Shown in pieces: positions 5,288 to 6,735 of a stretch of 6,735 bases of DNA. Numbering within the stretch: the first letter of the stretch is position 1; the number at the start of each line of letters is the position of its first letter. The DNA is taken from NCBI GenBank assembly GCA_900320925.1, contig ONUD01000092.1, positions 1-6,735 on the forward strand. The letters run 5' to 3'. This stretch comes from an uncultured Eubacteriales bacterium. Lineage in GTDB: Bacteria; Bacillota; Clostridia; Oscillospirales; Acutalibacteraceae. A program made the translations under genes and the position numbers. Below the pieces are notes generated by a model, which worked only from the letters and a program-made list of their open reading frames with translations, was not told the DNA's origin and searched no databases.

Positions 5288-6127
5288 ATGCTGCTGGCAT
5301 TCAATGCATCCATGGCGATGCTGATCAGTGTCCTTGTGACATTTTTAACGGGTGTGATTTTCATTGTGCAAGGAAATTATTTTCACGTCCCCTATTCCAT
5401 CGGCGTGGGACTGATGATCCTGTCGGCAGTGGGAATGTCCATCCTGCTGTCCTCGGTACGCAAACTATACGGGGAAACTCTCAAACGCTGCCATGATGAT
5501 TTAGAGGGATTCCTGAAAGAGCAGAAAACCATCACCAAACGCTCTGTCGGCAAAAAAAGAACCGATGCCAAACTGAATGTGATTATCGGACTGCTTGCAC
5601 ACGAATATTTTGAAGAAGCGGATACCCTGCTGCTGGCAGTGGCACCCATCGTTGAAAAAAGCAGAGAACCCCTGCACCGGCTGCAATATCTGCTGTGCCG
5701 GCTGGATATTTACCGCTACCGCCGTGACGAGGAGGGCTACCGCTATACACTGGAAACGCTGTTCTCCGCCATTCGGGAGCTTTCGGGGCTTTCTCCGCTG
5801 GAGCGGGTGGAGTATGAAAACATGGCACGGCAAAAACAGTTGGAAGCTTTGTTTTTTATGTCGCCCTCTCAGGAAAGCAGTGAGCTTGCCAAAAAGCTCC
5901 ATCTTTTTTCCAGAATCTGTCTGGCACAGACCGATTCGGAAGCATGGTGGTCAGAATATCTGTCCCTGCACCTGCACTATGTAGTAGGCGTGACCTATGC
6001 CGCCCTGGGAGATGAAAACAGTGCCAGATTCTATTTTGACAGGATCGCCTCTCTGCCGTTTACCTACCCGGAAATCGGCAAGGCAAGACAGTATCTTCAA
6101 ACCGGCAGTACCCCTATCCTTTTTTGA
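5288..6127 (+). CDS. Membrane protein of unknown function with N-terminal membrane hairpin and helical-repeat domain
   Basis: The product is 279 residues. Two membrane helices lie at about 5-28 (AMLISVLVTFLTGVIFIV) and 36-56 (YSIGVGLMILSAVGMSILL), joined by a short loop. Basic residues after helix 2 (VRKLYGETLKR) place both termini in the cytoplasm. A charged linker to about residue 95 precedes a fully helical domain. The segment 229-270 (LHYVVGVTYAALGDENSARF...) has the small/large residue spacing of a tetratricopeptide repeat, and 96-125 looks like a similar helix pair. A TPR-like scaffold is therefore likely, but I do not recognise a family. ATG 5288 has GGAAG (5276-5280) 7 nt upstream. 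The gene starts 18 nt after the polyproline membrane protein and is the last of the operon, directly before the terminator. The two membrane proteins probably work together. Confidence 0.85.
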   Translation: MLLAFNASMAMLISVLVTFLTGVIFIVQGNYFHVPYSIGVGLMILSAVGMSILLSSVRKLYGETLKRCHDDLEGFLKEQKTITKRSVGKKRTDAKLNVIIGLLAHEYFEEADTLLLAVAPIVEKSREPLHRLQYLLCRLDIYRYRRDEEGYRYTLETLFSAIRELSGLSPLERVEYENMARQKQLEALFFMSPSQESSELAKKLHLFSRICLAQTDSEAWWSEYLSLHLHYVVGVTYAALGDENSARFYFDRIASLPFTYPEIGKARQYLQTGSTPILF

Positions 6128-6133
6128 CCAATC

Positions 6134-6173
6134 CACAACGGCAAGCTGGCAAACAGCCTGCCGTTGTGCTTTT
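6134..6173 (+). terminator. Rho-independent terminator of the rbfA-ribF operon
   Basis: CACAACGGCA (6134-6143) pairs perfectly with TGCCGTTGTG (6159-6168). After one mismatch four more pairs (GCTG/CAGC) close a 5-nt loop. A short T run (TTTT, 6170-6173) follows. It lies 6 nt after the stop codon of the last operon gene. Confidence 0.85.
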
Positions 6174-6316
6174 GCTGTCGGATTTGGTTATTAGACCTCC
6201 TCGGAGACCAGACGGAAAGCCATCGCTTCCGTTTTGACCGACAGCCATGTAGCGGTTGAGTAAAAAAGATTGTTTCCGAGGAAGTCTATTGATAGTTTCC
6301 TGAAATTTTTTGCCAA
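6174..6316. repeat. Imperfect inverted-repeat element with nested stems, possible mobile-element remnant or structured RNA
   Basis: Arms 6192-6208 and 6272-6288 pair over 17 positions: 15 Watson-Crick, one G-U and one mismatch (C6197/A6283). Inside lies a small hairpin, 6212-6220 with 6225-6232, followed by TTTT. A second perfect 8-nt pair, 6174-6181 with 6238-6245, crosses the first, so the two are alternatives or form a pseudoknot. The minus strand carries an open 41-codon frame across the element. No promoter or RNA family is recognised. Confidence 0.5.
6191..6316 (-). other. Short minus-strand reading frame (41 codons), gene remnant or repeat-borne ORF
   Basis: Between TTG 6316-6314 and TAA 6193-6191 the minus strand is open for 41 codons and reads protein-like, including FLGNNLFYSTATWLSVKTEA. 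No Shine-Dalgarno site precedes the TTG, and an in-frame stop lies five codons upstream of it. It could be the tail of a lost gene, a repeat-borne peptide or chance. Its first and last parts are encoded by the two arms of the inverted repeat, which argues for structure rather than coding as the main constraint. Confidence 0.25.
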
Positions 6317-6351
6317 TTGTTTCAGAAGTTTTTAAGAAACACGAGTATGAT
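6310..6351 (+). promoter_or_regulatory. Tentative promoter region of the secreted carbohydrate-binding protein gene
   Basis: Two imperfect sigma-A possibilities exist. TATGAT at 6346-6351 is a good -10 box without a fitting -35 box. TTGCCA (6310-6315) with 17-nt spacing gives only TAAGAA (6333-6338). A nested palindrome overlaps this region: CTGAAA (6300-6305) with TTTCAG (6320-6325), and GTTTC (6295-6299) with GAAAC (6336-6340). It could be an operator. A start must lie between the operon terminator and 6375. Confidence 0.35.
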
Positions 6352-6388
6352 AAGTGGTAAAGAAATTGATTTTCAGGAGGTTTTCAGA

Positions 6389-6735
6389 ATGCTCAAAAAA
6401 AGAATTGCCAGTGCCTTGCTGTCGCAGATGATTCTTTTCGGTGCGGCACCGCTGGCATGGCAGACAACTGCCTTTGCAGCAAGCACCACTCCTACACTGA
6501 CCTTTTCCAATGCATCGGTTGCCGAAACGGTGGCAGGCAGCGGCTATACCATCAGCGGAACCACGCTGACCATCAGTGCCGCAGGGGTTTACAGGGTGAA
6601 AGGAAAGTGTACGGAGGGCAGTATTGTGGTTTCCAAGAGTCTGGACAACGTGACACTGATTTTGGATAGCCTGTCACTGACCTCTGCCCAGACAGCTCCC
6701 GTTGTTGTCAAAAAGGGCAGCAATGTGACCATTCA
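6389..6735 (+). CDS. Secreted Cthe_2159-type carbohydrate-binding protein (partial, 3' end beyond window)
   Basis: ATG 6389 has AGGAGG (6375-6380) 8 nt upstream, and the frame is open to the window end (115 residues plus 2 nt). Residues 1-30 form a signal peptide: LKKR, a hydrophobic core, and a likely cut after AFA at residue 30 (TTAFA-AS). The mature part is rich in Ser/Thr and short strands. It contains ISAAGVYRVKGKCTEGSIVV (62-81), NVTLILDSLSL (87-97) and APVVVKKGSNVTI (103-115). This 'thing pushes down on strand, loop, VTLxLDxxxL, APxxVKxxxNVTI' pattern is that of the Cthe_2159 family (PF14262), beta-helix proteins that bind polygalacturonate or cellulose in clostridia. The assignment rests on pattern memory. 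The protein is exported, so it should act at the cell surface or outside. It is transcribed separately from the preceding operon. Confidence 0.8.
   Translation, partial: MLKKRIASALLSQMILFGAAPLAWQTTAFAASTTPTLTFSNASVAETVAGSGYTISGTTLTISAAGVYRVKGKCTEGSIVVSKSLDNVTLILDSLSLTSAQTAPVVVKKGSNVTI

Noticed and set aside
6212..6235. Second intrinsic terminator (ACGGAA...TTCCGT followed by TTTT)
   Set aside because: The stem is only 6+2 pairs with a bulge and the T run is short. It is better treated as part of the inverted-repeat element, since a stronger terminator precedes it.
6114..6248. 44-codon minus-strand frame from ATG 6248 reading through the operon terminator
   Set aside because: It covers both arms of the terminator hairpin, overlaps the end of the last operon gene and has no ribosome binding site.

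Overview
The window looks like chromosomal DNA of a Gram-positive Firmicute, most likely a Clostridia/Ruminococcus-type gut or rumen anaerobe. The evidence is the rbfA-nrnA-truB-ribF gene order typical of Firmicutes, strong AGGAGG-type ribosome binding sites, housekeeping (sigma-A type) promoters, and a secreted Cthe_2159-type carbohydrate-binding protein at the right edge, a family known from plant-fibre-degrading clostridia. The genus is an inference and cannot be fixed from this sequence alone.

Left part (1-1027, minus strand): an ECF sigma factor gene with a TTG start, followed with an 11-nt overlap by a single-pass membrane protein that is probably its anti-sigma factor. The latter is cut by the left window edge. 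The gene-free stretch 1028-1326 carries two back-to-back divergent promoters. The minus-strand one (TTGACA-17-TATACT) is near-perfect and would start a transcript about 200 nt before the sigma gene. The first ~135 nt of that transcript can fold into a long nested rod, which makes it a candidate cis-regulatory or free-standing small RNA.

Central part (1327-6127, plus strand): a seven-gene operon that appears to run from the extended -10 promoter at 1275-1303 to an intrinsic terminator at 6134-6173. It encodes a 167-aa orphan protein, then RbfA (30S maturation), NrnA (nanoRNA/pAp hydrolysis), TruB (tRNA psi55) and RibF (FMN/FAD synthesis). It ends with two membrane proteins of unknown function: a 98-aa protein made of polyproline and Arg/Gly blocks with one C-terminal membrane helix, and a 279-aa protein with an N-terminal membrane hairpin and a helical-repeat cytoplasmic domain. 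Overlaps and short gaps suggest translational coupling throughout. The operon links ribosome and tRNA maturation, RNA turnover and flavin cofactor supply, as in other Firmicutes, but the usual upstream nusA-infB portion is not present here.

Right part (6128-6735): after the terminator, about 215 nt of intergenic DNA contains a 17-nt imperfect inverted repeat, other nested stems and a short minus-strand reading frame that could be a repeat-element remnant. Then comes the 5' end of a secreted Cthe_2159-type protein that runs off the window.

Most promising for follow-up: the structured RNA upstream of the ECF sigma operon (1097-1236), the polyproline/RGG membrane protein with its self-complementary mRNA start (4958-5269), and the inverted-repeat element at 6174-6316.
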